The notes beneath the pieces were generated by a model. The model was not told where the DNA came from. It saw only the letters and a program-made list of their open reading frames with translations, and did not search any database. Positions 1-5,304 of a stretch of 5,304 nt of DNA are shown one piece after another (within the stretch, counting starts at the first letter, position 1; each line of letters opens with the position of its first letter). The position numbers and the translations under genes are program-made. The stretch spans positions 1-5,304 of the forward strand of contig JAEWAA010000133.1 of the NCBI GenBank assembly GCA_023391955.1. Reading direction: 5' to 3'. Source of the DNA: Bacillota bacterium. GTDB taxonomy: Bacteria > Bacillota > Bacilli > Paenibacillales > NBRC-103111.

Positions 1-563
1 GCCGGATCAAGGACAGTCCACTCCTCCGGCCCAACCGTGGCGCCAGGAGATTCCTCTATGTCAGCACTCCGGTCATAATAGGTCCAGCGGCCGTTAAGAC
101 CGCTTTCCGGATAGAATCGGGCCCATAAACGTCCCAGTGTATTTTCCGCCAAGTAACGGGCGATCCAGTCCGGTGTAAACAGCTGCGTGACAGCAGGAAT
201 GTTACCATGACTGGCTTTTGCCCCACCTTTAAACATGCGGAACAGCCGGTCTTTTTCGGGTGTGAGCCAATACTGGTACAGCCACCCCGGCAGCTGAGGG
301 TCAAGCCGCCAATCCTCAACCGGAATCCCGCTTAACATATGAAGAGCCTCATCCCTGAACCCTGCCGGATACACATCCGGAAAAAAGGGCTGGAGGCTGT
401 TCCTGGCGGCCCATGTTCCAACCGGAACCCCCACTGCTCCGGAAGCTGCCTCCATGACCAAATGGATAAAAGCATCCGAGATCTGCTCCTGGGATAACCG
501 TCCCCCATCCTCCAATAAACTGCGGAGCTCGCGGGCCACCTTGCGGTGGAGCTGCCGCTTCAC
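1..563 (-). CDS. PglX/COG1002-like adenine-specific DNA methyltransferase, N-terminal part (cut by window edge)
   Basis: Partial gene: 187 codons are visible, running off the left edge. I read it directly from the minus strand. The stretch at residues 122-147 (NIPAVTQLFTPDWIARYLAE, then NTLGRLW) and the earlier GWLYQYWLTPEKDRLF at 93-108 closely resemble the segment preceding the catalytic core of PglX and related type IIG/COG1002 N6-adenine methyltransferases. The last visible codons read TVLDP, the expected beginning of SAM-binding motif I (LDPACGSGH in the family). The NPPY motif and any target recognition or nuclease domain would lie outside the window. The start is taken as GTG at 563, which overlaps the sirtuin stop codon in a GTGA tetranucleotide; GGGGAG lies 13 nt upstream, slightly far. 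An in-frame GTG at 584 would add 7 residues. The 184 residues before motif I seem short for PglX. It could be a solitary methyltransferase, a restriction-modification fusion or a BREX component; the visible part cannot decide. The family call is fairly confident, the exact role is not. Confidence 0.72.
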   Translation of the reverse strand, partial: MKRQLHRKVARELRSLLEDGGRLSQEQISDAFIHLVMEAASGAVGVPVGTWAARNSLQPFFPDVYPAGFRDEALHMLSGIPVEDWRLDPQLPGWLYQYWLTPEKDRLFRMFKGGAKASHGNIPAVTQLFTPDWIARYLAENTLGRLWARFYPESGLNGRWTYYDRSADIEESPGATVGPEEWTVLDP

Positions 564-1321
564 AGCTTTACGCCGTCTCCCCACACGGCCTGGCCCAAGG
601 TTTCGCCGATAGGATCGCGGATCACCAGCTGGGCGAACCGGTCGTATGCCGTTTCGGTTTGGTTGATTAGCACCAGCCGGCTGCCACGGTAATATTGCAC
701 GAGCCCGGCAGCAGGATTGACTGTCAGAGAGGTGCCGCCGACAATCAGCATGTCCGCCTGCCGGATGGCATTCACCGACTGATGGAGAATATCCGAATCC
801 AGCTGTTCTTCATAAAGGACTACATCCGGTTTAATTAGGCCGCCGCAATTTTTGCAGCGGGGCACGGTTCCTTGAATGGCCAGCAGTTCGGCCAAGGTGT
901 AACCCGCGCCGCAGCTTAAACATCCGTTCCGGTGCACGGAGCCATGCAGCTCCAACACCCGTTTGCTGCCGCCCAATTGATGCAGGCCGTCAATATTCTG
1001 GGTAATTACCGCCTCCAGCTTGCCCCGCCTCTCCAGCTCGGCCAGTGCTTTATGGGCCAGATTCGGCTTGGCATCGGGGTACAGCATCTTGGTTTTGTAG
1101 AAGGTATAGAAATCCTCCGGATGGGTGAAGAAAAAGCTTCTGGACAGCATCTCCTCCGGTGAATAGGCTTGCCGGCTTGCCGTTTGATACAGTCCCGTTG
1201 CGGACCTGAAATCGGGAATCTGGCTTTCCGTAGAGGTGCCGGCCCCGCCAAAAAACACAATCCGGCTGCTTAGACTGATCCATTCACGAAGCGTCTCCAA
1301 CGTTTGCTTTTTTTCCGGCAT
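560..1321 (-). CDS. NAD-dependent protein deacylase, Sir2 family (sirtuin)
   Basis: 253-residue cytoplasmic sirtuin, full length for a bacterial enzyme. Sirtuins remove acetyl or other acyl groups from lysines, consuming NAD+ and releasing nicotinamide and O-acyl-ADP-ribose. Visible landmarks: the NAD-binding loop GGAGTSTESQIPDFRS (25-40), TQNID (107-111), catalytic H126 in LELHGSVH, four zinc cysteines C134, C137, C156 and C159, IKPDVVLYEE (163-172), and GGTSLTVNPAAGL (195-207). The FFGGAGxS and PDVVLYEE wording resembles the sirtuins common in Bacillota. Position 34 is Gln, where many sirtuins have Gly (SGIPDFR). The start is ATG 1321, because GGGAGGAG sits 7 nt upstream; a longer reading from 1354 would bury that site and lacks its own. 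It has its own promoter directly after the tag terminator and overlaps the downstream methyltransferase gene by 4 nt. Its substrate cannot be told from sequence; histone-like proteins and acyl-CoA synthetases are known sirtuin targets in bacteria. Confidence 0.95.
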   Translation of the reverse strand: MPEKKQTLETLREWISLSSRIVFFGGAGTSTESQIPDFRSATGLYQTASRQAYSPEEMLSRSFFFTHPEDFYTFYKTKMLYPDAKPNLAHKALAELERRGKLEAVITQNIDGLHQLGGSKRVLELHGSVHRNGCLSCGAGYTLAELLAIQGTVPRCKNCGGLIKPDVVLYEEQLDSDILHQSVNAIRQADMLIVGGTSLTVNPAAGLVQYYRGSRLVLINQTETAYDRFAQLVIRDPIGETLGQAVWGDGVKL

Positions 1322-1328
1322 GCCGATT

Positions 1329-1336
1329 CTCCTCCC
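1329..1336 (-). promoter_or_regulatory. Ribosome binding site of the sirtuin gene
   Basis: On the minus strand this reads GGGAGGAG, a near-perfect anti-16S match, 7 nt before ATG 1321. It decides the start: the longer reading from 1354 would place this site inside the coding region. Confidence 0.88.
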
Positions 1337-1365
1337 TCGTGTGCACATATCCAAAGATTGCTATT

Positions 1366-1374
1366 ATTATAGCA
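1366..1374 (-). promoter_or_regulatory. Extended -10 promoter for the sirtuin-methyltransferase unit
   Basis: The minus strand reads TGCTATAAT, that is TGn followed by a consensus TATAAT hexamer (1371-1366). No good -35 hexamer is found 16-18 nt upstream; that position falls within the hairpin of the preceding terminator (CAGCGT at 17 nt spacing). An extended -10 element can make up for a missing -35 in sigma-A promoters. Transcription would start near 1359, leaving a leader of about 38 nt before ATG 1321. The -10 overlaps a small dyad, GCTAT-TATT-ATAGC (1360-1373). Confidence 0.7.
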
Positions 1375-1403
1375 AAAAACATCGGACCACGCTGGCCCGA
1401 TGT
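1374..1403 (-). terminator. Rho-independent terminator after tag
   Basis: The minus strand forms ACATCGGGCC - AGCGT - GGTCCGATGT, a 10-bp stem (one G-U pair) with a 5-nt loop, followed directly by a run of T residues. It lies about 38 nt past the tag stop codon. No T run follows on the plus strand, so it works in the minus direction. It should separate the transporter/tag transcript from the sirtuin unit. Confidence 0.92.
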
Positions 1404-1441
1404 TGTAGGTATTGATTGATATGGTGCGGCTAAACGCCCGG

Positions 1442-2002
1442 TTAAGCATTGCGGAAGCTACAGGATTTCAGATGGTCATTGACCATGCCTATGGATTGCA
1501 TGAGGGCATATATGGTGGTTGTCCCTACAAACTTAAAGCCTTCTTTTTTTAACTGCTTACTGATTTCATCTGATAAGGAAGTGCTTGAAGGTACATCGGA
1601 TCTTGTTTCCCAATGATTGATGATGGGTTGATAATCCACATAACTCCAGAGAAAAGCATCTAATGACCCGTATTTTTCACATAAAAGGAAATACATTTTG
1701 GCATTGTGGATGACCGCATTCACTTTTAAGCGGTTTTTTATTATACCGTCGTTCCTTAACAGCTCTTCTATTCGATTCTCATCGTATGCAATGAGCTTAT
1801 CCGGGTCGAAATGATCGAATGCCTGACAAAGTGTATTCATTTTGGCTAGAATGGTAGCCCAGCTTAAACCGGCTTGCTTTCCCTCCAAAATGAGCATCTT
1901 GAACAGCTCTTTGTCATTATGAACCGGCTTACCCCATTGGTTATCATGGTAATGCTTTTCCAATTCGGATTTGTTTGCCCAATCACATCTTACAACATCC
2001 AT
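1442..2002 (-). CDS. tag: DNA-3-methyladenine glycosylase I
   Basis: 186 residues, close to the 187 of E. coli Tag. The enzyme excises 3-methyladenine from alkylated DNA, starting base excision repair in the cytoplasm. Visible signatures: RCDW near the N-terminus, YHDNQWG (18-24), LEGKQAGLSW (39-48), LKKEGFKFVGTTTIYALMQ (151-169) and MVNDHLKSC (173-181). The zinc ligands of the Tag family are all present as C6, H19, H177 and C181. E40 and W48 match the base-recognition residues E38 and W46 of E. coli Tag. Start ATG 2002 is chosen because AGGAG lies 11 nt upstream; the alternative TTG at 2029 would add 9 residues and place that site within the gene. The gene is much AT-richer than its neighbours (two 60-nt lines counted at 33% and 38% GC, against 65% for a line of the transporter). 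It starts 36 nt after the yheH-like stop, with no terminator between, so read-through from the transporter operon is likely. Confidence 0.96.
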   Translation of the reverse strand: MDVVRCDWANKSELEKHYHDNQWGKPVHNDKELFKMLILEGKQAGLSWATILAKMNTLCQAFDHFDPDKLIAYDENRIEELLRNDGIIKNRLKVNAVIHNAKMYFLLCEKYGSLDAFLWSYVDYQPIINHWETRSDVPSSTSLSDEISKQLKKEGFKFVGTTTIYALMQSIGMVNDHLKSCSFRNA

Positions 2003-2013
2003 ATTTGTAATTT

Positions 2014-2018
2014 CTCCT
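2014..2018 (-). promoter_or_regulatory. Ribosome binding site of tag
   Basis: The minus strand reads AGGAG, 11 nt before ATG 2002. It supports the ATG start over the upstream TTG at 2029, which has no comparable site in front of it. Confidence 0.7.
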
Positions 2019-2038
2019 ATACAATCCAATTCATCGTT

Positions 2039-4054
2039 TTATGTGACAGCAGCGGCAAAACCCGACTGCAGCTGGTACATGCCGAAGTATTTGCCTTCCA
2101 GAGCCATGAGCTGGTCATGATTCCCCCGCTCCGCGATCCTGCCGTGATCCAGCACCAGAATTTGATCCGCTTGCCGGATGGTGGACAGCCGGTGGGCAAT
2201 CACAAAGGTGGTTCTGCCTTGTTTGACCACATCCAGTGCCTTCTGGATCAAGCTTTCCGTCTCAGAATCGATGCTTGCCGTGGCTTCATCCAGGATAAGA
2301 ATGGCCGGATTAAAGGCCAACGCCCGGGCAAAGGAAATCAGCTGGCGCTGCCCTAACGATAGGGTGCTGCCTTTTTCCACAACCGGTTCGTCAATGCCCC
2401 GCGGGAACTTCATGAACATGTCATAAGCACCCACATCCTTCAGAGCCTGAATGACGCTCTCGCGGCTGATGGAAGGATCATCCAGACTGACATTGGAGGC
2501 GATGGTGCCGGTGAACATAAACGGATCCTGGAGCACGATGCCCATATGGGCCCGGAGGTGCTGGCGGGGCAAGTTCCGGATATCCCGGCCGTCGATGGTG
2601 ATGCTTCCCTGCTGGACGTCATAAAAGCGGAAAAGCAGATTCATAATGGAGCTTTTCCCTGATCCCGTATGGCCGACCAGAGCCACCGTTTCCCCTTGCT
2701 CTGCCTGGAACCGGATATCCTTCAGCACCCATTCCTCATCTTTATACGCAAAGAAAACATTGTGGAACTCCACCTCTCCCTTATACCGGGGGATGGTCCC
2801 CTCCGCAACCTCATCTCCTTGCTCATCCAGCAGCTGGAATACACGCTCTGCAGACACTCTGGCCGATTCCAGGTTGGTCAGCTGGTTCACAATACCCACA
2901 ATAGGCTGGAACATCCGGTTCATATAATCGATGAAAGCGTACAGCACACCTACAGTCACTCCGGTACCAAAGGAGCCTTTCCAGAAGGTCAGGATCAGGA
3001 CCAGAAACAGCACATTCCGGACCAGGTTCACCAGGTTATGCGAGGTGAGCGAGTTCAGATTTAGGAGCTTGCTTTGGTAGCCATACAGCGCTCCGTTATG
3101 AGCCTCAAACTCCCCGTTGATGGAGGGTTCCCGGCGGAACGCTTTAATAATCGGCATCCCTTGAATGGATTCATTGATCATGCCGTTGATGTCGGAGATT
3201 TTCGAACGGATGGCTTTATTGTACCGGCCTGCATAACGGCGGTACAGCGCAATCCAAACCACCAGGATCGGCACGATGGGCACGGCGATCAGCGCCAGCC
3301 GCACATTCAGCAGGAACAAGGCGGTGAGAATCGCCGCAATATAGATGATGCCGGTAAAGAAATTCGCCAGCACCGCTACAAACAGCTCGCGGACCGCCTC
3401 CGTATCATTCGTAACACGGGAGACGATTTTACCTGCAGGCAGGCGGTCAAAGTAGCTTACGGGAAGCCGTTGAAGCCGGGCAAACACATCATCCCGCATC
3501 CGCTTGACGATCTTGTTGGCGCTGGTCTGCAGGAACAGCCGTTGGCCATAGGTAAAGCCGGCCCCTAGCACCAGAAGGCCGAAGTAGGCCGCCGCCGACA
3601 GGAGCAGCGCAGGGATCTCCGGACGGTAGAAGGGATACAGCTCCGCTGCGGACAATGCCTTCGCCGGATAGCTGGCGCTGCCCCAATCCCCTTCGATGGT
3701 GACCGTGCCGCCTTCAGCCGTTTTGCGGCCGTCCGTACGCACCTGCCCATCCAGCCAATAATAGGTCCGGCCGATTTGCAGGATCTGTCCGGCCACCCCT
3801 TGGGCTTCCCCGGCTTCAACATGATCCTGGCGCTTAAAGAAGGCTCCGTTGTATTCCGCGGTGTAATCATCCTTTTGAGACACCTGATACCACGTATTCT
3901 CAATGCCCATGATATGGGAATCGATCATTCGTTTGGCAATGATGGGTCCGGCCATTTCCGTGCTTACCGCCAAAGCCAGAAACACAAGGGCAAAGATTAT
4001 CATTTTCTTGTACAGCAAAGCGTAGCCGAGCAAACGCCTGCCTGTGGACTGCAT
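2039..4054 (-). CDS. yheH: Multidrug ABC exporter half transporter, YheH/BmrD-like
   Basis: 671 residues, matching the roughly 673 of B. subtilis YheH (BmrD), the partner of YheI (BmrC) in a heterodimeric drug exporter in the cell membrane. TM1 lies at about 17-35. Residues 52-145 form a large soluble, presumably extracellular insert before TM2 (148-168), the hallmark of BmrD-type subunits. TM3-TM4 span about 228-271 and TM5-TM6 about 345-390. The nucleotide-binding domain (about 427-660) has Walker A GHTGSGKSS (461-469), Q509, a degenerate signature LSLGQ (565-569), Walker B AILILDE with catalytic E590, and H621. It therefore supplies the ATP-cleaving Walker face but a weak signature. Start ATG 4054 follows AGAGGTGA at ideal spacing. 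It lies 125 nt after the YheI-like gene and should be cotranscribed with it. Substrates cannot be read from sequence; the Bacillus homologue exports several drugs and dyes. Other heterodimeric exporters are less likely given the insert and gene order. Confidence 0.9.
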   Translation of the reverse strand: MQSTGRRLLGYALLYKKMIIFALVFLALAVSTEMAGPIIAKRMIDSHIMGIENTWYQVSQKDDYTAEYNGAFFKRQDHVEAGEAQGVAGQILQIGRTYYWLDGQVRTDGRKTAEGGTVTIEGDWGSASYPAKALSAAELYPFYRPEIPALLLSAAAYFGLLVLGAGFTYGQRLFLQTSANKIVKRMRDDVFARLQRLPVSYFDRLPAGKIVSRVTNDTEAVRELFVAVLANFFTGIIYIAAILTALFLLNVRLALIAVPIVPILVVWIALYRRYAGRYNKAIRSKISDINGMINESIQGMPIIKAFRREPSINGEFEAHNGALYGYQSKLLNLNSLTSHNLVNLVRNVLFLVLILTFWKGSFGTGVTVGVLYAFIDYMNRMFQPIVGIVNQLTNLESARVSAERVFQLLDEQGDEVAEGTIPRYKGEVEFHNVFFAYKDEEWVLKDIRFQAEQGETVALVGHTGSGKSSIMNLLFRFYDVQQGSITIDGRDIRNLPRQHLRAHMGIVLQDPFMFTGTIASNVSLDDPSISRESVIQALKDVGAYDMFMKFPRGIDEPVVEKGSTLSLGQRQLISFARALAFNPAILILDEATASIDSETESLIQKALDVVKQGRTTFVIAHRLSTIRQADQILVLDHGRIAERGNHDQLMALEGKYFGMYQLQSGFAAAVT

Positions 4055-4060
4055 GGAGAT

Positions 4061-4069
4061 TCACCTCTT
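4061..4069 (-). promoter_or_regulatory. Ribosome binding site of the yheH-like gene
   Basis: The minus strand reads AAGAGGTGA, ending 6 nt before ATG 4054. Its TGA is also the stop codon of a possible 34-codon ORF (4165-4061), so translation of that ORF would end inside this site. Confidence 0.85.
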
Positions 4070-4165
4070 ATCGTAAATAACTTGGTCCGGGCCAACGGCC
4101 GGATAAGTTATGACAGCCTCGAAATCGGCATGGCCGGTTTGAGGACCGCTTCTTCGATTATTCAT
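4061..4165 (-). CDS. Possible 34-residue small ORF between the transporter genes
   Basis: ATG at 4165 opens 34 codons ending in TGA at 4063-4061 and fills almost the whole spacer. The peptide begins MNNRRSGPQTGHADF and ends GPDQVIYDKR. It is hydrophilic, with no signal peptide or membrane segment, and I do not recognise it. It begins 14 nt after the YheI-like stop and ends 6 nt before the YheH-like start, within that gene's ribosome binding site, which would suit translational coupling. Against it: no clear Shine-Dalgarno sequence precedes the ATG, and a 105-nt open frame can occur by chance. It also spans a strong hairpin. Treat it as a candidate only. Confidence 0.25.
   Translation of the reverse strand: MNNRRSGPQTGHADFEAVITYPAVGPDQVIYDKR
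4077..4111 (-). other. Strong hairpin in the spacer between the transporter genes
   Basis: On the minus strand the 35 nt fold as ATAACTT paired with AAGTTAT (7 bp), a small A/CC internal loop, TCC paired with GGA, a one-base bulge, GGCC paired with GGCC, and a GTT loop: 14 bp in all. No T tract follows (the sequence continues TTACGATAAG), so it is not a standard terminator. It ends 7 nt before the YheH-like ribosome binding site. Possible roles are transcript processing, 3' end protection of the YheI message or tuning of YheH translation; the sequence does not say which. Confidence 0.6.
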
Positions 4166-4179
4166 ACTGGAACCGTAAT

Positions 4180-5304
4180 TTATACCGCTTCCCCGCCGAG
4201 AGCCTCCTCCAGCTTCTGGCGGTCAAACTGCTCCTTATACCAACCGCCCAAACGGACCAGCTGGTCATGGGTTCCCTCTTCAATCACACGTCCGTCCTCC
4301 AGCACCAGGATGCGGTCGGCATGCTGCACTGCAGACAGCCGGTGTGTGGTGATCAACGTTGTTTTCCCTTGGCGCTCCTGGCGGATGCCTTCAATAATCT
4401 CGGCTTCGGTCCGGCCGTCCACAGCTGAAAGCGCGTCATCCAAGAGCAGAATCTCCGGATCGGCGATCAAAGCTCGGGCAATGCTGACCCGCTGCTTTTG
4501 CCCGCCGGACAAAGCCACTCCTTTTTCTCCCACCAGTGTATCCAAACCCTGCGGCAGAAACCGGATATCCTTGGAGAAGGAAGCACGGGCCAAGGCCCGC
4601 TCCAGGGTCTCTTCCGAGGCCTGCTCCGCGCCGAACAGGATATTCTCGCGGATGGTCTTGGAGAAGAGAATAGGCTCCTGCGGCACATAGCCGATCCATC
4701 CCAGCAAAGCCGAAAGCCCAATGCGCTGGATGGGCACGCCGGAAACGGAGATGTCCCCGTCCCCTACCGGGTACTCCCGGAGCAGCTGCTTAAGCAGAGT
4801 GGTTTTGCCGCTGCCGGTTTTGCCGACGATACCGAGGGTTTCCCCGGGGCGCAGTGTGAAGGTTACGTCCTGCAGATTATCCGCTGCGGAGGTCGGGTAC
4901 CGGAAGGTAACTTGGCGGAATTCAATGGAGTCCGGCTTCTCCACTTGGGCAGGGGCATCGGCCTCCCGGACATCCGGAACATAGTCCAGCGTCTCCGAAA
5001 CCCGGTCCAGGGAGGCATTGCCCCGCTGCATAATATTAATTAACTCGCCGATGGCGAACATCGGCCAGATCAGCATGCCAAGAAACACATTGAAGGATAC
5101 CAGCTCACCCAGCGTGATTTCGGTTTTGAATACCAGGAACCCGCCATAGCAGATCCCGATGATATAACTTAAACCCACCAAAATCTTCAGCGTGGGATCA
5201 AACATGGCGTCGATCCTAGCAACGGCGATGTTCTTATCCAGCACTTCTCCGGTTTTGTCGCGGAAGCGGCGGACATCGGCTCCCTCCTGGACAAAAGCCC
5301 GGAC
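4180..5304 (-). CDS. yheI: Multidrug ABC exporter half transporter, YheI/BmrC-like, C-terminal part (cut by window edge)
   Basis: 374 codons are visible; the frame is open to the right edge, so the start lies outside. Typical family length is about 585, so roughly the first 210 residues are missing. In fragment numbering, it begins with VRAFVQEGADVRRF, the cytoplasmic loop before TM5; TM5 and TM6 span about 40-90. The nucleotide-binding domain carries Walker A GKTGSGKTT (161-169), Q209 in GYVPQEP, a canonical LSGGQ signature (265-269), Walker B EILLLDD (284-290) and H321 in TTHRLSAV. The residue after the Walker B aspartate is D instead of the catalytic glutamate, the known degeneracy of BmrC-type subunits. 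It therefore contributes a good signature to its partner's catalytic site but forms the degenerate site itself. It lies just upstream of the YheH-like gene, the same order as yheI-yheH in B. subtilis. The operon promoter and any leader-peptide control, as known for bmrCD, would lie beyond the window. Confidence 0.9.
   Translation of the reverse strand, partial: VRAFVQEGADVRRFRDKTGEVLDKNIAVARIDAMFDPTLKILVGLSYIIGICYGGFLVFKTEITLGELVSFNVFLGMLIWPMFAIGELINIMQRGNASLDRVSETLDYVPDVREADAPAQVEKPDSIEFRQVTFRYPTSAADNLQDVTFTLRPGETLGIVGKTGSGKTTLLKQLLREYPVGDGDISVSGVPIQRIGLSALLGWIGYVPQEPILFSKTIRENILFGAEQASEETLERALARASFSKDIRFLPQGLDTLVGEKGVALSGGQKQRVSIARALIADPEILLLDDALSAVDGRTEAEIIEGIRQERQGKTTLITTHRLSAVQHADRILVLEDGRVIEEGTHDQLVRLGGWYKEQFDRQKLEEALGGEAV

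Noticed and set aside
1..563. A complete BREX system in the window
   Set aside because: Only the start of one PglX-like protein is visible; no other BREX gene occurs here.
560..1321. Sirtuin as a defence-type SIR2 effector
   Set aside because: It has the catalytic His, the four zinc cysteines and the length of an ordinary protein deacylase, with no fused effector or partner domain such as pAgo, HerA or STAND.
1322..1354. Longer sirtuin N-terminus starting at 1354
   Set aside because: The extra 11 residues cover the strong GGGAGGAG site in front of ATG 1321 and begin only about 5 nt after the predicted transcription start.
2003..2029. Longer Tag N-terminus from TTG 2029
   Set aside because: The extra residues have no counterpart in Tag, and the AGGAG site lies within them; ATG 2002 gives the family length.
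1874..2356. Plus-strand open frame of 160 codons across the tag/transporter junction
   Set aside because: Antisense to two well-supported genes, no ribosome binding site and no recognisable domain.
3776..4690. Long plus-strand open frame (304 codons) across the two transporter genes
   Set aside because: It is antisense to two clear ABC transporter genes with full motifs, spans their spacer, and its translation is low-complexity and Ser/Arg-rich with no recognisable family.
1..5304. CRISPR array, tRNA, rRNA or insertion sequence
   Set aside because: Reading both strands by eye showed no regular direct repeats, cloverleaf-like sequence, rRNA segments or transposase motifs.

Overview
All recognisable genes lie on the minus strand, so the window reads right to left as a compact run of Bacillota-type genes. 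The organism is probably a moderately GC-rich Bacilli member, perhaps Paenibacillaceae. This is inferred from the YheI/YheH (BmrC/BmrD-like) ABC transporter pair, the strong AGGAGG-type ribosome binding sites, the classic intrinsic terminator and the extended -10 promoter. No rRNA or other taxonomic marker is present, so the placement is tentative.

Layout in transcription order. (1) 5304-4180: the C-terminal two thirds of a YheI/BmrC-like half transporter, cut by the right edge. (2) 4179-4055: a 125-nt spacer with a strong hairpin and a possible 34-codon ORF that stops inside the ribosome binding site of the next gene. (3) 4054-2039: a complete YheH/BmrD-like half transporter with a large extracellular insert after TM1. 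(4) 2002-1442: tag, a 3-methyladenine DNA glycosylase I gene that is clearly AT-richer than its neighbours, followed by an intrinsic terminator at 1403-1374. (5) An extended -10 promoter right at that terminator, driving a zinc-containing sirtuin deacylase (1321-560). (6) Overlapping the sirtuin stop by 4 nt, the N-terminal 187 codons of a PglX/COG1002-like adenine-specific DNA methyltransferase, which leaves the window at position 1 just as SAM motif I begins.

The two half transporters should form one heterodimeric exporter with one catalytic and one degenerate ATP site: YheI has DD at the Walker B end, and YheH has LSLGQ instead of LSGGQ. The tag gene has no visible promoter of its own and may be the last gene of the transporter transcript. 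The sirtuin and methyltransferase form a second, apparently translationally coupled unit.

I found no CRISPR array, tRNA, rRNA, insertion sequence or complete new defence system. The items most worth following are the sirtuin-methyltransferase coupling, the compact N-terminus of the methyltransferase, and the structured spacer with its small ORF between the transporter genes.
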